A stretch of 16,590 nucleotides of DNA. Source: DASYUM01 sp036001225. Its GTDB lineage: Bacteria; Methylomirabilota; Methylomirabilia; Rokubacteriales; DASRDR01. The first letter of the stretch is position 1, and the number at the start of each line of letters is the position of its first letter. The stretch is taken from NCBI GenBank assembly GCA_036001225.1, contig DASYUM010000089.1, forward strand, positions 1-16,590, read 5' to 3'. Positions 5,154 to 12,684 of the stretch are shown here, piece after piece. The notes below the pieces were generated by a model, which saw only the letters and a list, made by a program, of their open reading frames with translations, ran no database searches and had not been told where the DNA came from. Made by a program: the position numbers and the translations under genes.

Positions 5154-5939
5154 ATGAGCGACGAAATCCTCGTCGAGCGCAAGGACCACCTCGCCACCGT
5201 CGTCTTCAACCGGCCCCAGATGCGGAACGCCTTCAACCTGGCCATGTGGACCGCGCTGCCCGGGCTCGTCGACCAGCTCAGCCGTGACCCCGAGGTCCGG
5301 GGCATCGTCTTCCGGGGGGCGGGGGAAGAGGCCTTCGCCTCGGGGGCCGACATCTCGGAGTTCAAGGAGCACCGCAAGGACCGCGCCACCGCCGAGGCTT
5401 ACAACGCCCGCACCGCGGCCGCCTACCACGCGTTGGAGGCCTGTCCCAAGCCGACGGTGGCCATGATCTACGGCTTCTGCATGGGCGGCGCGGTCGCCAT
5501 CGCGATGGGCTGCGACCTCCGCTTCAGCGCCGATACCGGGAAGTTCGGGATCCCGGCCGCCCGGCTCGGCATCGTGTACGGCCTCCACTCGGTCAAGCGG
5601 CTGGTCAACCTGGTCGGGCCAGCGGCGGCCAAGGACATCCTCTTCTCGGCCCGCAGCTTCGACGCCGGCGAAGCCTACCACCTCGGCTTCGTCAACCGCG
5701 TCCTGCCGGCGGCCGAGCTGGCCGGCTTTACCTACGACTACCTGGCCAAGGTCGCCGACAACGCGCCGCTCTCCGTCCAGGCGGCCAAGGTCATCGTGGA
5801 AGCGATCGCCGACGACGACGGGGCATCGCGCAAGGCGGACATCGACCGGATCCAGATCGCCGCCTTCGAGAGCGCGGACTACCGCGAGGGGACCGCGGCC
5901 TTCATGGAGAAGCGTCGCCCGAAGTTCCAGGGGCGGTAG
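5154..5939 (+). CDS. Crotonase-superfamily (enoyl-CoA hydratase/isomerase-like) protein lacking both catalytic Glu
   Basis: 261 aa, ATG 5154 with AGGAG (5143-5147) six bases upstream. The oxyanion-hole elements of the crotonase fold are present: FASGADISEF (residues 61-70) and GFCMGGAVAIAMGCD (107-121). Aligning by eye with rat enoyl-CoA hydratase, the two catalytic glutamates fall on Ala115 (in AVAIAMGCD) and Ala135 (in FGIPAARLG). A simple syn-hydratase mechanism is therefore unlikely; other crotonase chemistries (isomerisation, thioester hydrolysis, C-C cleavage, decarboxylation) use other residues. The C-terminal part, with KRLVNLVGPAAAKDILFSAR and a GFVNRVLPA stretch, is normal for the superfamily. 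It is directly coupled with the CoA-transferase upstream, and folE starts seven bases after its stop. Confidence 0.9.
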   Translation: MSDEILVERKDHLATVVFNRPQMRNAFNLAMWTALPGLVDQLSRDPEVRGIVFRGAGEEAFASGADISEFKEHRKDRATAEAYNARTAAAYHALEACPKPTVAMIYGFCMGGAVAIAMGCDLRFSADTGKFGIPAARLGIVYGLHSVKRLVNLVGPAAAKDILFSARSFDAGEAYHLGFVNRVLPAAELAGFTYDYLAKVADNAPLSVQAAKVIVEAIADDDGASRKADIDRIQIAAFESADYREGTAAFMEKRRPKFQGR

Positions 5940-5946
5940 CGCGCGC

Positions 5947-7509
5947 GTGAAAGAGCTCATCGAGCAGCTGCTGCGCGAGCTCGGCGAGGATCCGACCCGG
6001 GACGGTCTCCGGCGCACGCCTGAGCGGGTGGAAGCCGCCTTCCGCTTTCTCACCTCCGGCTACCAGATCGATGTCCGAGAAATCCTGGAGGGCGCCGTCT
6101 TCGCCGAGGACAAGTACGACGAGATGGTCCTCGTCAAGGACATCGACTTCTACAGCCTCTGCGTTCCCAGCAAGCAGCTCGTCAATGCCGTCGGAGGGGC
6201 CAAGCCGGCTCGCCAGGTTAGGCCGGGTGACATGCTCTGGACCCTGGACCGCGGGGTCGTCCGGCAGACCGAGGTAGTCCGAGTCGGTAGTCGGAAGACC
6301 CGTGACATCGTGGAGGTACGGACGGCAGCTGGCTCGTTTCGGGTAACACCTGACCATCCCGTAATGACGGAATACGGTTGGCGCGAGGCTGAAGAGCTCA
6401 AGCCCGGCATGCCAGTGGAATGGATAAATGCGAGGTCGCTTTGTCGGGCCGTCGATGAACCGGTGCCTGGCTACGCACTCGGCTACGTGCTCGGCGCCAC
6501 CGCCGCCGATGGAAGCATTCAGGAAGCGAGACGCATCTGCCTGACCGTGAAGGACGAGAGTTTCGCGACGAAATACTGCGCGCAGTTCCGCGCGGCATTC
6601 CCATCTTCGGCCCCGGCAGTTGAGCGAGTCACGTCGCGGTCTGGTTTCCTTGCCCGGGACATCCCGATGTATCGGGTGCGGGTCGTGTCGAGTTTTATCG
6701 GTGAAAAGTTCTGCCGTTGGTTCGGCCTCCCCGAGGACGGTTCGAGAAGCAAGACCCGAATCTTCAAGTTCCCGAGAGTCGTAACGTCGTCCCAGCCCAT
6801 GATGCAGGGATTCCTGGACGGATATTGTGATGGCGATGGTCATCGGGGCGGCTCTGGTCGGTTCATCGTCAGCGCGAACCACGAATTCCTTGAAGAGCTG
6901 GCGCAGTACCTCGGTACAACCGTCGCCGTCGGGGCTCCCTGTTCACGGATTTATGTCTCCGACCGGTGGCATCAGGCCGGCTGGTATGGCAGGCACGGCT
7001 TCCGACTGCAAGAGTACTTCTACGTTCCGCTCGATAGTACGTACACGCCAGTTCTCCAGATCAGCCGGATTCCGCCGCCAGGCAAGCCGTACACGGTCTA
7101 TAGCATCAAGTGCGAACCCTATCCCAGCTTCTTGATCGCCGGCCATCTCGCCCACAACTGCGAGCATCATGCGCTGCCATTCTTTGGGAAGGCCCACGTC
7201 GCCTACATCCCGGACCGCAAGATCCTCGGGTTGTCGAAGCTGGCCCGCCTGGTCGAGATGTACAGCCGCCGCCTCCAGATCCAGGAGCGGATGACCAGCC
7301 AGATCGCCCAGACCCTCTACGACGCGCTACGGCCCAGGGGCGTGGGCGTGGTGGTGGAGGCGATCCACCTCTGCATGCTCATGCGGGGGGTCGAGAAGCA
7401 GAACTCCAAGGCGGTCACCTCGGCCATGCTGGGCGGCTTCCGCGACCGCCCGGCCACCCGGGCCGAGTTCCTGGAGCTGATCAAGAGTAGTCGGGGCCCC
7501 CTCATCTGA
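5947..7509 (+). CDS. folE: GTP cyclohydrolase I (FolE) precursor interrupted by an intein
   Basis: 520 aa precursor, GTG at 5947, seven bases after the upstream stop. Residues 1-71 and 405-520 together give a normal 187-aa FolE; residues 72-404 are an intein. FolE opens the GTP imidazole ring and forms 7,8-dihydroneopterin triphosphate for folate, tetrahydropterin or queuosine-type pathways. N-extein: EDPTRDGLRRTPERV near the start and VLVKDIDFYSL before the break. C-extein: CEHHALPFFGKAHVAYIPDR, GLSKLARLVEMYSRRLQ, QERMTSQIA, EAIHLCMLMRG. The E. coli Zn ligands Cys110, His113 and Cys181 correspond to Cys405, His408 and Cys476; catalytic His112 to His407. The break falls directly before Cys405, so the unspliced protein has a split active-site motif. 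The gene lies with moaD/moaE further on; both pathways start from GTP but the link may be incidental. Confidence 0.96.
   Translation: MKELIEQLLRELGEDPTRDGLRRTPERVEAAFRFLTSGYQIDVREILEGAVFAEDKYDEMVLVKDIDFYSLCVPSKQLVNAVGGAKPARQVRPGDMLWTLDRGVVRQTEVVRVGSRKTRDIVEVRTAAGSFRVTPDHPVMTEYGWREAEELKPGMPVEWINARSLCRAVDEPVPGYALGYVLGATAADGSIQEARRICLTVKDESFATKYCAQFRAAFPSSAPAVERVTSRSGFLARDIPMYRVRVVSSFIGEKFCRWFGLPEDGSRSKTRIFKFPRVVTSSQPMMQGFLDGYCDGDGHRGGSGRFIVSANHEFLEELAQYLGTTVAVGAPCSRIYVSDRWHQAGWYGRHGFRLQEYFYVPLDSTYTPVLQISRIPPPGKPYTVYSIKCEPYPSFLIAGHLAHNCEHHALPFFGKAHVAYIPDRKILGLSKLARLVEMYSRRLQIQERMTSQIAQTLYDALRPRGVGVVVEAIHLCMLMRGVEKQNSKAVTSAMLGGFRDRPATRAEFLELIKSSRGPLI
6160..7158 (+). mobile_element. Intein with LAGLIDADG homing endonuclease inside folE
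   Basis: 333 residues (72-404 of the precursor). N-terminal splice block: Cys72 as first residue, CVPSKQLVNAVGG, then VRPGDMLWTLD. Block B: FRVTPDHPV with T134 and H137. Endonuclease motif 1: LGYVLGATAADG (178-189, acidic D188). Motif 2: GFLDGYCDGDG (288-298, D297). C-terminal blocks: VYSIKCE and PSFLIAGHLAHN, ending His403-Asn404, followed by Cys405 as the +1 nucleophile. All residues of a class 1 Cys/His-Asn/Cys splice reaction are present and both endonuclease aspartates are intact, so the element looks active in splicing and possibly in homing. Hand counts of two 60-base rows inside it give about 58-60% GC against about 65% in an extein row, consistent with acquisition from elsewhere. Confidence 0.95.
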
Positions 7510-7529
7510 CCGGCCGGGGCGCCGACTTC

Positions 7530-7538
7530 TGGTATACT
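7530..7538 (+). promoter_or_regulatory. Extended -10 promoter for the Fe-S carrier gene
   Basis: TGG followed by TATACT (7533-7538) forms an extended -10 element (TGn-TATACT). No convincing -35 is present at 17 bp, as is common for extended -10 promoters. The predicted start near 7545 is 28 nt upstream of the ATG at 7573. Confidence 0.45.
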
Positions 7539-7572
7539 CGTACCGGGCCCGATACTTCACCAGGAGGCACGC

Positions 7573-7896
7573 ATGGTCACGCTGACGGAGTCGGCCGCCA
7601 AGAAGGTCCAGGATCTGCGCCTCGAGGAAGGGAAGCCCGACTGGGGGCTGCGCCTCCGGGTGGTCGGCGGCGGTTGCTCGGGATTCTCCTACGAGATGGG
7701 CTGGGAGGACGCCGAGCAGGAAGGCGACCAGATCAGCGAGTCGCAGGGTGTCAAGGTCTACGTCGATCCCCACAGCGTCCAGTACGTGGGCGGGACCGAG
7801 ATCGACTACGTGGACAGCTTGTACGGTTCCGGGTTCTCGGTGAAGAACCCGAACGTCAAGGGCACCTGCGGCTGCGGCCACTCCTTCCAGGCGTAA
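7573..7896 (+). CDS. A-type Fe-S cluster carrier (ErpA/IscA/HesB family)
   Basis: 107 aa, ATG 7573 with AGGAGG (7562-7567) five bases upstream. The three conserved cysteines of A-type carriers are present: Cys35 in VVGGGCSGFSYEMGW, and Cys99 and Cys101 in KGTCGCGHSFQA. The length and the SGFSVKNPNVKGTCGCG ending are standard for the family and nearest in style to ErpA or SufA. Such proteins accept [2Fe-2S] or [4Fe-4S] clusters from a scaffold and pass them to apo-enzymes in the cytoplasm. No isc or suf genes flank it. Its position ahead of moaD/moaE is suggestive because MoaA (not in this window) is an Fe-S enzyme, but this is inference. Confidence 0.93.
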   Translation: MVTLTESAAKKVQDLRLEEGKPDWGLRLRVVGGGCSGFSYEMGWEDAEQEGDQISESQGVKVYVDPHSVQYVGGTEIDYVDSLYGSGFSVKNPNVKGTCGCGHSFQA

Positions 7897-7939
7897 CCCG
7901 CCGCGCGCGGCGGTCCCCCCGCCCGAGCGCCGGCTGGCC

Positions 7940-8209
7940 GTGAAGGTTCCGGTGTCCCTGTTCGCGCGGTACCGGGAGGCGGTGGGCCGGGACCGCCTGG
8001 AAGTCGAGGTTCCTGACGGCGCCACCGTCGAGCAGGTCTGGGCCGCCCTCTCGGCCGCCCATCCCGTCCTCGCCCGCTATCGCCCGCACACCCTCTTCGC
8101 CATCGGCAACGAGTATGTGCCAGCCGAGCGGCCCGTCCGGGCCGGCGAGGAGCTGGCCTGTTTTCCGCCGGTCAGCGGCGGCCGCGCCGATGTACCGCGT
8201 CACCGCTGA
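7940..8209 (+). CDS. moaD: MoaD-type molybdopterin synthase sulfur carrier subunit with C-terminal extension
   Basis: 89 aa from GTG 7940. Ubiquitin-like fold with MKVPVSLFARYREAVGRDRL, an EVPDGATVEQVWAALSAAHP segment, AIGNEYVPAERPVRAGEELA and the family's terminal FPPVSGG. MoaD carries sulfur as a C-terminal Gly-Gly thiocarboxylate that inserts into the MoaE active site. Here Gly80-Gly81 are followed by eight more residues (RADVPRHR) before TGA at 8207-8209, because the frame runs 20 bp into moaE. In known MoaD proteins the second Gly is the last residue, so this form would need proteolytic trimming or reflects a lost stop codon or sequence error. Overlap with moaE implies translational coupling. 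Confidence 0.9.
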   Translation: MKVPVSLFARYREAVGRDRLEVEVPDGATVEQVWAALSAAHPVLARYRPHTLFAIGNEYVPAERPVRAGEELACFPPVSGGRADVPRHR

Positions 8210-8621
8210 GCCGCTCTCGGCCGACGCCCTCGCCGACGCGGTCACGGTGCCGGAGGCGGGGGGCGTCGTCGTCTTCCTCGGCGTCGTTCGCGACAACAAC
8301 GCCGGTCGCCGGGTGGTGGCGCTCGAGTACGAGGCCCACGCGCCGATGGCCGAGGCCAAGATGAAGGAGATCGGCGACGCCGTCCACCGCCGCTGGCCCG
8401 CGGTCAAGCAGGTGATGATGGCCCACCGGGTGGGCCGCCTCGCCATCGGTGAGGCCAGCGTGATCGTCGCGGTCTCCGCCGCTCATCGCCACGATGCCTT
8501 CGAGGCCTGCCACTTCGCCATCGACCGCCTCAAGGAGACCGTCCCCATCTGGAAGCGCGAGATCTTCGAGGACGGCGCGGTCTGGGTCGGGCTCCAGGGC
8601 GAGGCCCCGCCGGCGGAGTAG
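8190..8621 (+). CDS. moaE: Molybdopterin synthase catalytic subunit MoaE
   Basis: 143 aa, ATG 8190, overlapping the moaD 3' end by 20 bp. MoaE converts precursor Z (cPMP) to molybdopterin using two sulfurs delivered by MoaD. The family signatures VVFLGVVRDNNAGRRVVALE followed by YEAHAPMAE, then HRVGRLAIGEASVIVAVSAA and IDRLKETVPIWKREIF are all present. Lys115 and Lys122 correspond in spacing to the active-site Lys119 and Lys126 of E. coli MoaE; the Arg-rich region around residues 34-41 would bind the precursor phosphate. No other molybdenum cofactor genes are visible, so the rest of the pathway must be elsewhere. Confidence 0.95.
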   Translation: MYRVTAEPLSADALADAVTVPEAGGVVVFLGVVRDNNAGRRVVALEYEAHAPMAEAKMKEIGDAVHRRWPAVKQVMMAHRVGRLAIGEASVIVAVSAAHRHDAFEACHFAIDRLKETVPIWKREIFEDGAVWVGLQGEAPPAE

Positions 8622-8640
8622 CGGCCCGGCGGGCCGCCCC

Positions 8641-10071
8641 ATGCCCCCCCGTTCCGATCCGACTTCGTGTCCGGACCTGGCCGATGCCGTCCGGGCCGCC
8701 ATTGCCCGCCACCGCCTGCTCGACCCCGGCGAGCGGGTTCTCGTCGGGGTGTCCGGAGGGGCCGACTCCGTCGCCCTCCTCCACGCGCTGACGCGACTCG
8801 CCCCGGAATACGGGCTCGATCTCACCGTCTGCCACGTCCATCACGGCCTCCGCCCCGAGGCCGACCGGGATGCCGCCCTGGTCAGCGACCTGGGCGCGCG
8901 GCTCGGCTGCCCGGTCCTGATCGAGCGCGTGCGGGTGACACCGCGCCCCGGCCGCTCGCCGGAGGCGGTCGCCCGCGTGGCCCGCTACGCCGCGCTGGAC
9001 CGGGCGGCCCGCGCCACTGGCGCGACCCGCATCGCCCTCGGCCACACCGCCGACGACCAGGCCGAGACGGTGCTGATGCGGCTCCTGCAGGGGGCGGGCC
9101 CCCGCGGGCTGGCCGGCATTCCCGTCCGGCGGGGGCGGCTGATCCGGCCGCTCCTCGAGGTGGACCGGGCAGCGATCGTGGCCTACCTGCACGCCCACCG
9201 CGTCGGGTGGGTCGAGGACGCGACCAACCAGGACCAGAAGCTGCTCCGCAACCGCATCCGCCACGAGCTGCTGCCGCTCCTGGCCGCCCATGGCTGGCCG
9301 CGGATCCGGGTGGCGCTCCGGCGGACCGCCCGCGCCTCTCGGGAGGCGGTCGAGGCCCTGGACGCGCTACTCGCCCCGCGCCTGGCCGCGCTGGTGCGCC
9401 CCGGGCCCGGCGGCTCGGCGCTGGCCCTGGCCGGGCTGCATGACCTGCCGCCCGGCGCGCGCAAGGCGCTGCTCCGCCTCGCCCTCGGCATGGCCGCGGG
9501 TGCCCGGGCTCGCGCGAGCCTGCGGGCGCCGCACCTGGACCAGCTGGCGGCCCTGGTGACGGCGCCGGTCGGCGCCCGCGTGCGGTTGCCCGAGGGTCTC
9601 GTCGTCGAGCGGGCGCGGGACGCGCTCTGGGTCGGGCGACCGGCCGCCGTGGCCGGGCCGATGCCCCTCGCGGTGCCGGGCGAGACCCGCCTGTCCACGC
9701 TTGGCGTGCGCCTAGTGGTCGAGCGCGGCACGCCCGATCCGGCCGGGGTGCCGGCCTCCCCCTGGGAGGCCTGGTTCGACGCCTCCGCGCTGGCGGCTCC
9801 GCTCGTCCTGCGACCGCCGCGCCCCGGCGACCGTGTCGTGCCGTTCGGAAGCGACCGGCCGGTCCGCGTCGCGCGGCTCCTGGCGGCGGCGGGCGTCGCG
9901 CGCGCCGCCCGCCGGCAGTGGCCGCTGCTCGTCGAGGGCGACGAGACCGTGCTCTGGATCGTGGGGCAGCGGCGGGGCGCCGCCGCGCCGGTGACGCCGG
10001 CGACGCCGGTGGTGCTGCGCGTCCGCGCCTACCTGGAAGCAAGTCCATCGTCGAGGGAGGACTCCACGTGA
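8641..10071 (+). CDS. tilS: tRNA(Ile)-lysidine synthase TilS
   Basis: 476 aa from ATG 8641, 19 bp after moaE; the ribosome site is weak. TilS adds lysine to C34 of tRNA-Ile(CAU) with ATP, switching the codon read from AUG to AUA. The PP-loop VLVGVSGGADSVALLHAL (SGGADS at 38-43) leads the N-type ATP pyrophosphatase domain. VCHVHHGLRPEADRDA, GHTADDQAETVLMRLLQGAG, RPLLEV and EDATNQDQKLLRNRIRHELL are hallmark TilS segments. The C-terminal half contains the weaker RPPRPGDRVVPFG motif of the TilS C-domain. The protein is Ala/Arg-rich, in keeping with local GC. Its TGA overlaps the GTG of the next gene (GTGA at 10068-10071), indicating coupled translation. Confidence 0.95.
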   Translation: MPPRSDPTSCPDLADAVRAAIARHRLLDPGERVLVGVSGGADSVALLHALTRLAPEYGLDLTVCHVHHGLRPEADRDAALVSDLGARLGCPVLIERVRVTPRPGRSPEAVARVARYAALDRAARATGATRIALGHTADDQAETVLMRLLQGAGPRGLAGIPVRRGRLIRPLLEVDRAAIVAYLHAHRVGWVEDATNQDQKLLRNRIRHELLPLLAAHGWPRIRVALRRTARASREAVEALDALLAPRLAALVRPGPGGSALALAGLHDLPPGARKALLRLALGMAAGARARASLRAPHLDQLAALVTAPVGARVRLPEGLVVERARDALWVGRPAAVAGPMPLAVPGETRLSTLGVRLVVERGTPDPAGVPASPWEAWFDASALAAPLVLRPPRPGDRVVPFGSDRPVRVARLLAAAGVARAARRQWPLLVEGDETVLWIVGQRRGAAAPVTPATPVVLRVRAYLEASPSSREDST

Positions 10072-11516
10072 TTCGATTCGTCGTCGCTCCGCTTCTGATC
10101 CTGCTCCTCGCGCTCCCGGCGGCCGCCCAGCCCGCGGTGCCGGCCGACCCCAAGGCGATCCTGGAGAGCCTGGAGCGGGCGTTCGTCTCGGTGGCCGAGC
10201 GGGTGATGCCGGCCGTGGTCCACATCGACGCCACCCCCAAGGAGTCGCCGCGTGAGCGCAGCGGCCCGCGGGATCCTCGGGAGCGCCTCAACCCACCCGA
10301 GCGGCGGGAGTTCGAGCGCCGCTTCCGGGAGTTCTTCGGCGAGGACTTCGAGCGCTTCTTCCGCCAGCGGCCCCCCCAGCCGCGGGAGGGGCGGAGCCAG
10401 GGCTCGGGCGTGATCGTGGACAAGTCGGGCGTGATCCTCACCAACAACCACCTGATCGAGAACGCCGGCGAGATCGAGGTCCGGCTCTCCGACAAGCGGA
10501 AGTTCAAGGCCAAGGTCGTGGGCCGTGATCCCAAGACCGACCTCGCCGTGCTCCGGATCGAGGGGGAGGCCGACTTCCCGGTCGCCGAGCTGGGCGACTC
10601 CGACAAGCTGCGGATCGGCCAGTGGGCGATCGCGGTCGGCAATCCCTTCGGCCTCGACCGGACCGTGACCGTCGGGATCATCTCGGCCACCGGGCGAAAG
10701 GGGATGGGCGTCGCGACCTACGAGAGCTTCATTCAGACCGACGCCGCCATCAACCCCGGCAACTCGGGCGGCCCGCTGGTCAACCTCGACGGCAAGGTCG
10801 TCGGCATCAACACCGCCATCGTGTCGGTCGGGCAGGGGATCGGCTTCGCCGTCCCGGTCAGCGAGGCGCGGCGGGTTCTGCCGCAGCTCCTGGCCACCGG
10901 CCGGGTCACCCGCGGCTGGCTCGGGATCCGCATCCAGCCGCTCACCGAGGACCTGGCTCCGTCGTTCGGGGCGAAGGAGGGGGATGGCGTCCTCATCGCC
11001 GACGTCATGCCCGACAGTCCGGCCGAGAAGGGGGGCCTCAAGAGCGGCGACGTGATCCTGGAGTTCGAGGGTCAGAAGACGGCGGAGGTGCCCGATCTCC
11101 AGCGGGTGGTCGCCGACGCGCCCCCGGGGAAGGCGGCGCGGGTGATCGTGCTCCGCGACGGGCGGCGCGAGACGCTGGAGGTGAAAATCGGCGAGATGCC
11201 GACCGACGAGCCCGTGGTGGCCGCCCGCGGCACCGAGCGCTGGGGCCTGACCGTGCAGCCGATCACGCCCGAGCTGGCGCGACAGTTCAAGCTGACGGGG
11301 CCGGGCGGGGTGCTGGTGGCCGAGGTCCAGGAGGAGAGCCCGGCCGCCCGGGCCGGGATCCGCCCCGGCGACGTGATCCTGGAGGTGAACCGCCGCAAGG
11401 TACGCGACGTCCAGTCCTTCGAGGAGGCCCTCGGCCGAACCGAGCAGGACGCGCTCCTCTTCGTCCAGCGCGAGGGGCGCTCGCAGTACGTGGTCCTCAA
11501 GCCCGAGTCGCGCTGA
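10068..11516 (+). CDS. HtrA/DegP-type periplasmic serine protease
   Basis: 482 aa, GTG 10068 with GGGAGG (10055-10060) seven bases upstream, overlapping the tilS stop. A signal peptide (residues 1-20, LLILLLALPAAA then QPAV) sends it to the periplasm. The trypsin-like domain carries His128 (LTNNHLIEN), Asp158 (DPKTDLAVLRI) and Ser233 (INPGNSGGPLVN). Two PDZ domains follow, at about 282-375 (TRGWLGIRIQPLTEDLA, GLKSGDVILEF) and 390-475 (GLTVQPITPELARQF, GIRPGDVILEV). An Arg/Glu/Phe-rich insertion at ~60-105 (RRFREFFGEDFERFF) is typical of the LA loop of Do-like proteases. The role is degrading or refolding damaged envelope proteins. The two-PDZ layout fits DegP/DegQ/MucD; the exact paralogue cannot be chosen from sequence alone. 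Confidence 0.95.
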   Translation: MIRFVVAPLLILLLALPAAAQPAVPADPKAILESLERAFVSVAERVMPAVVHIDATPKESPRERSGPRDPRERLNPPERREFERRFREFFGEDFERFFRQRPPQPREGRSQGSGVIVDKSGVILTNNHLIENAGEIEVRLSDKRKFKAKVVGRDPKTDLAVLRIEGEADFPVAELGDSDKLRIGQWAIAVGNPFGLDRTVTVGIISATGRKGMGVATYESFIQTDAAINPGNSGGPLVNLDGKVVGINTAIVSVGQGIGFAVPVSEARRVLPQLLATGRVTRGWLGIRIQPLTEDLAPSFGAKEGDGVLIADVMPDSPAEKGGLKSGDVILEFEGQKTAEVPDLQRVVADAPPGKAARVIVLRDGRRETLEVKIGEMPTDEPVVAARGTERWGLTVQPITPELARQFKLTGPGGVLVAEVQEESPAARAGIRPGDVILEVNRRKVRDVQSFEEALGRTEQDALLFVQREGRSQYVVLKPESR

Positions 11517-11520
11517 CGCC

Positions 11521-11552
11521 CCTGCCCTGTCCCCCCAAGGGGAGAGGGCAGG
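11521..11552. terminator. Bidirectional terminator-like hairpin between convergent genes
   Basis: CCTGCCCT (11521-11528) pairs with AGGGCAGG (11545-11552). After one mismatch the stem continues through T30-A43 and CCCC/GGGG around a CCAA loop. It lies four bases after the protease stop and 13 before the hydrolase stop on the other strand. It shares the string CCCCTCACCTGCCC (reverse strand) with the hairpin at 13808-13833, so it belongs to a dispersed family. Confidence 0.6.
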
Positions 11553-11565
11553 TGAGGGGACCTGC

Positions 11566-12684
11566 TCACGGCCGGAAGAGCTCGTAGGCCACGGTCCACA
11601 GCGCGAACAGGTCGCGCGCCTGCTGCCACGCGGGGGCGCGGCCCTCCACGTGAGCCAGCAGGTTCACCAGCACCAGCCGCGTGCGCGTCGGGTCGGCGGC
11701 CGCCGCCAGGCGCAGGCTCTCCGTGAAGGGGATGGCCGGGTCGTCCCGGCCGTGGACGAGGAGGAGCCGCCCTCGGAGCCGTCGGACGTCGCGAGCCGGC
11801 GAGAGCGCGTCGAGCAGGGCCTGGGTCGCCGGCGGCAGCGCCGCCAGGAGCGTGTCCACCCGCGCCGGGTCCTCGTTGCCCAGGACCGCCACGACCGCCC
11901 GCGCCTCGGCGCCGGCCGACCCAGGCAGGGGCCGGCCGGCCAGCGCCGCCTGCACCGCCGCGCGCTCCGCCGGATCCCGGACCAGGTCGAGGTTCACGGC
12001 CAGGAACTCCCGGGCCAAGGCCCGGTCGAGCGCCACCTGCCCGCGCGCTGTCCCGAACGCGTAGGCGCCGGTCGTGAAGTAGCGGACGAGCTCCCGCGCC
12101 TCCGCGTAACCGCCCAGGCTGACGACTCGCCCGACCCGCGCGTCCCCGGCCGCCGCCGCGAGCGCCGGCTGAACGCCGACGCTGACCGCGAGGACCCCGA
12201 CGGGTCCCCGGATCCCCGGGTCGGCGGCGAGCCGGGCCAGCGCGTCGCGGACCACGGCCGCGTCGTCCGGGCGCAGGCGCTGGCGCCGGAGCTCCGGCAG
12301 CTCGGGCACGAGGACGGCGAGCCCGCCGCGCGCGAGCAGCGCCGCCGCCCACGTCAGACGCGGGTCGTCTTTCCCGAGTGGTGTGAGGCCGTGGACCAGC
12401 ACGAGCCCGGGGGCCGGCGGCGCCCCCGGCGACCGCCAGAGGTCGGCCGTGGCGCCGTCGCGCCCGAGCGCGATGGTCTCGCGCTCGGGAGACCGCCGCG
12501 CCGCGGACAGCCACGGCCGTTCCCCCTCGGTCAGGAATTCGGCCAGGAAGGCGAGCGCCGTCCGGCCGGCGCCCAGGCGGAGCGCCAGGGGGAGCGCGAG
12601 CAGGAGGAGGAGGAACACGCCGGCCCAGCCGGCGGCGAGCCGTCCGAGCGGATGTGCGAGGAGCGCGGCCAGCCGTCGCACCAC
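11566..12684 (-). CDS. Membrane-anchored alpha/beta-hydrolase
   Basis: 372 aa from GTG 12684-12682; a second GTG directly follows. Residues ~14-35 form an N-terminal membrane anchor (GRLAAGWAGVFLLLLLALPL). The rest is an alpha/beta-hydrolase: oxyanion region LVLVHGLTPLGKDDPRL (His98-Gly99), nucleophile elbow VLAVSVGVQ with Ser168, acid in VHGRDDPAIPF (Asp315 likely) and His345 in NLLAHVEG. The elbow reads A-V-S-V-G rather than G-x-S-x-G, a tolerated variation. It looks like a dienelactone hydrolase/DAP2-like serine esterase; the substrate is unknown. It converges on the protease gene and diverges from the ureohydrolase across repeat array B. The -10-like TATGAT at 12696-12691 sits only six bases ahead of the GTG, so a leaderless mRNA is possible. 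Confidence 0.8.
   Translation of the reverse strand: MVRRLAALLAHPLGRLAAGWAGVFLLLLLALPLALRLGAGRTALAFLAEFLTEGERPWLSAARRSPERETIALGRDGATADLWRSPGAPPAPGLVLVHGLTPLGKDDPRLTWAAALLARGGLAVLVPELPELRRQRLRPDDAAVVRDALARLAADPGIRGPVGVLAVSVGVQPALAAAAGDARVGRVVSLGGYAEARELVRYFTTGAYAFGTARGQVALDRALAREFLAVNLDLVRDPAERAAVQAALAGRPLPGSAGAEARAVVAVLGNEDPARVDTLLAALPPATQALLDALSPARDVRRLRGRLLLVHGRDDPAIPFTESLRLAAAADPTRTRLVLVNLLAHVEGRAPAWQQARDLFALWTVAYELFRP

Noticed and set aside
8882..10690. 602-codon minus-strand open frame
   Set aside because: Antisense to tilS and the HtrA protease gene, Arg/Pro/Ala-rich with no motif; both plus-strand genes have complete catalytic motifs.
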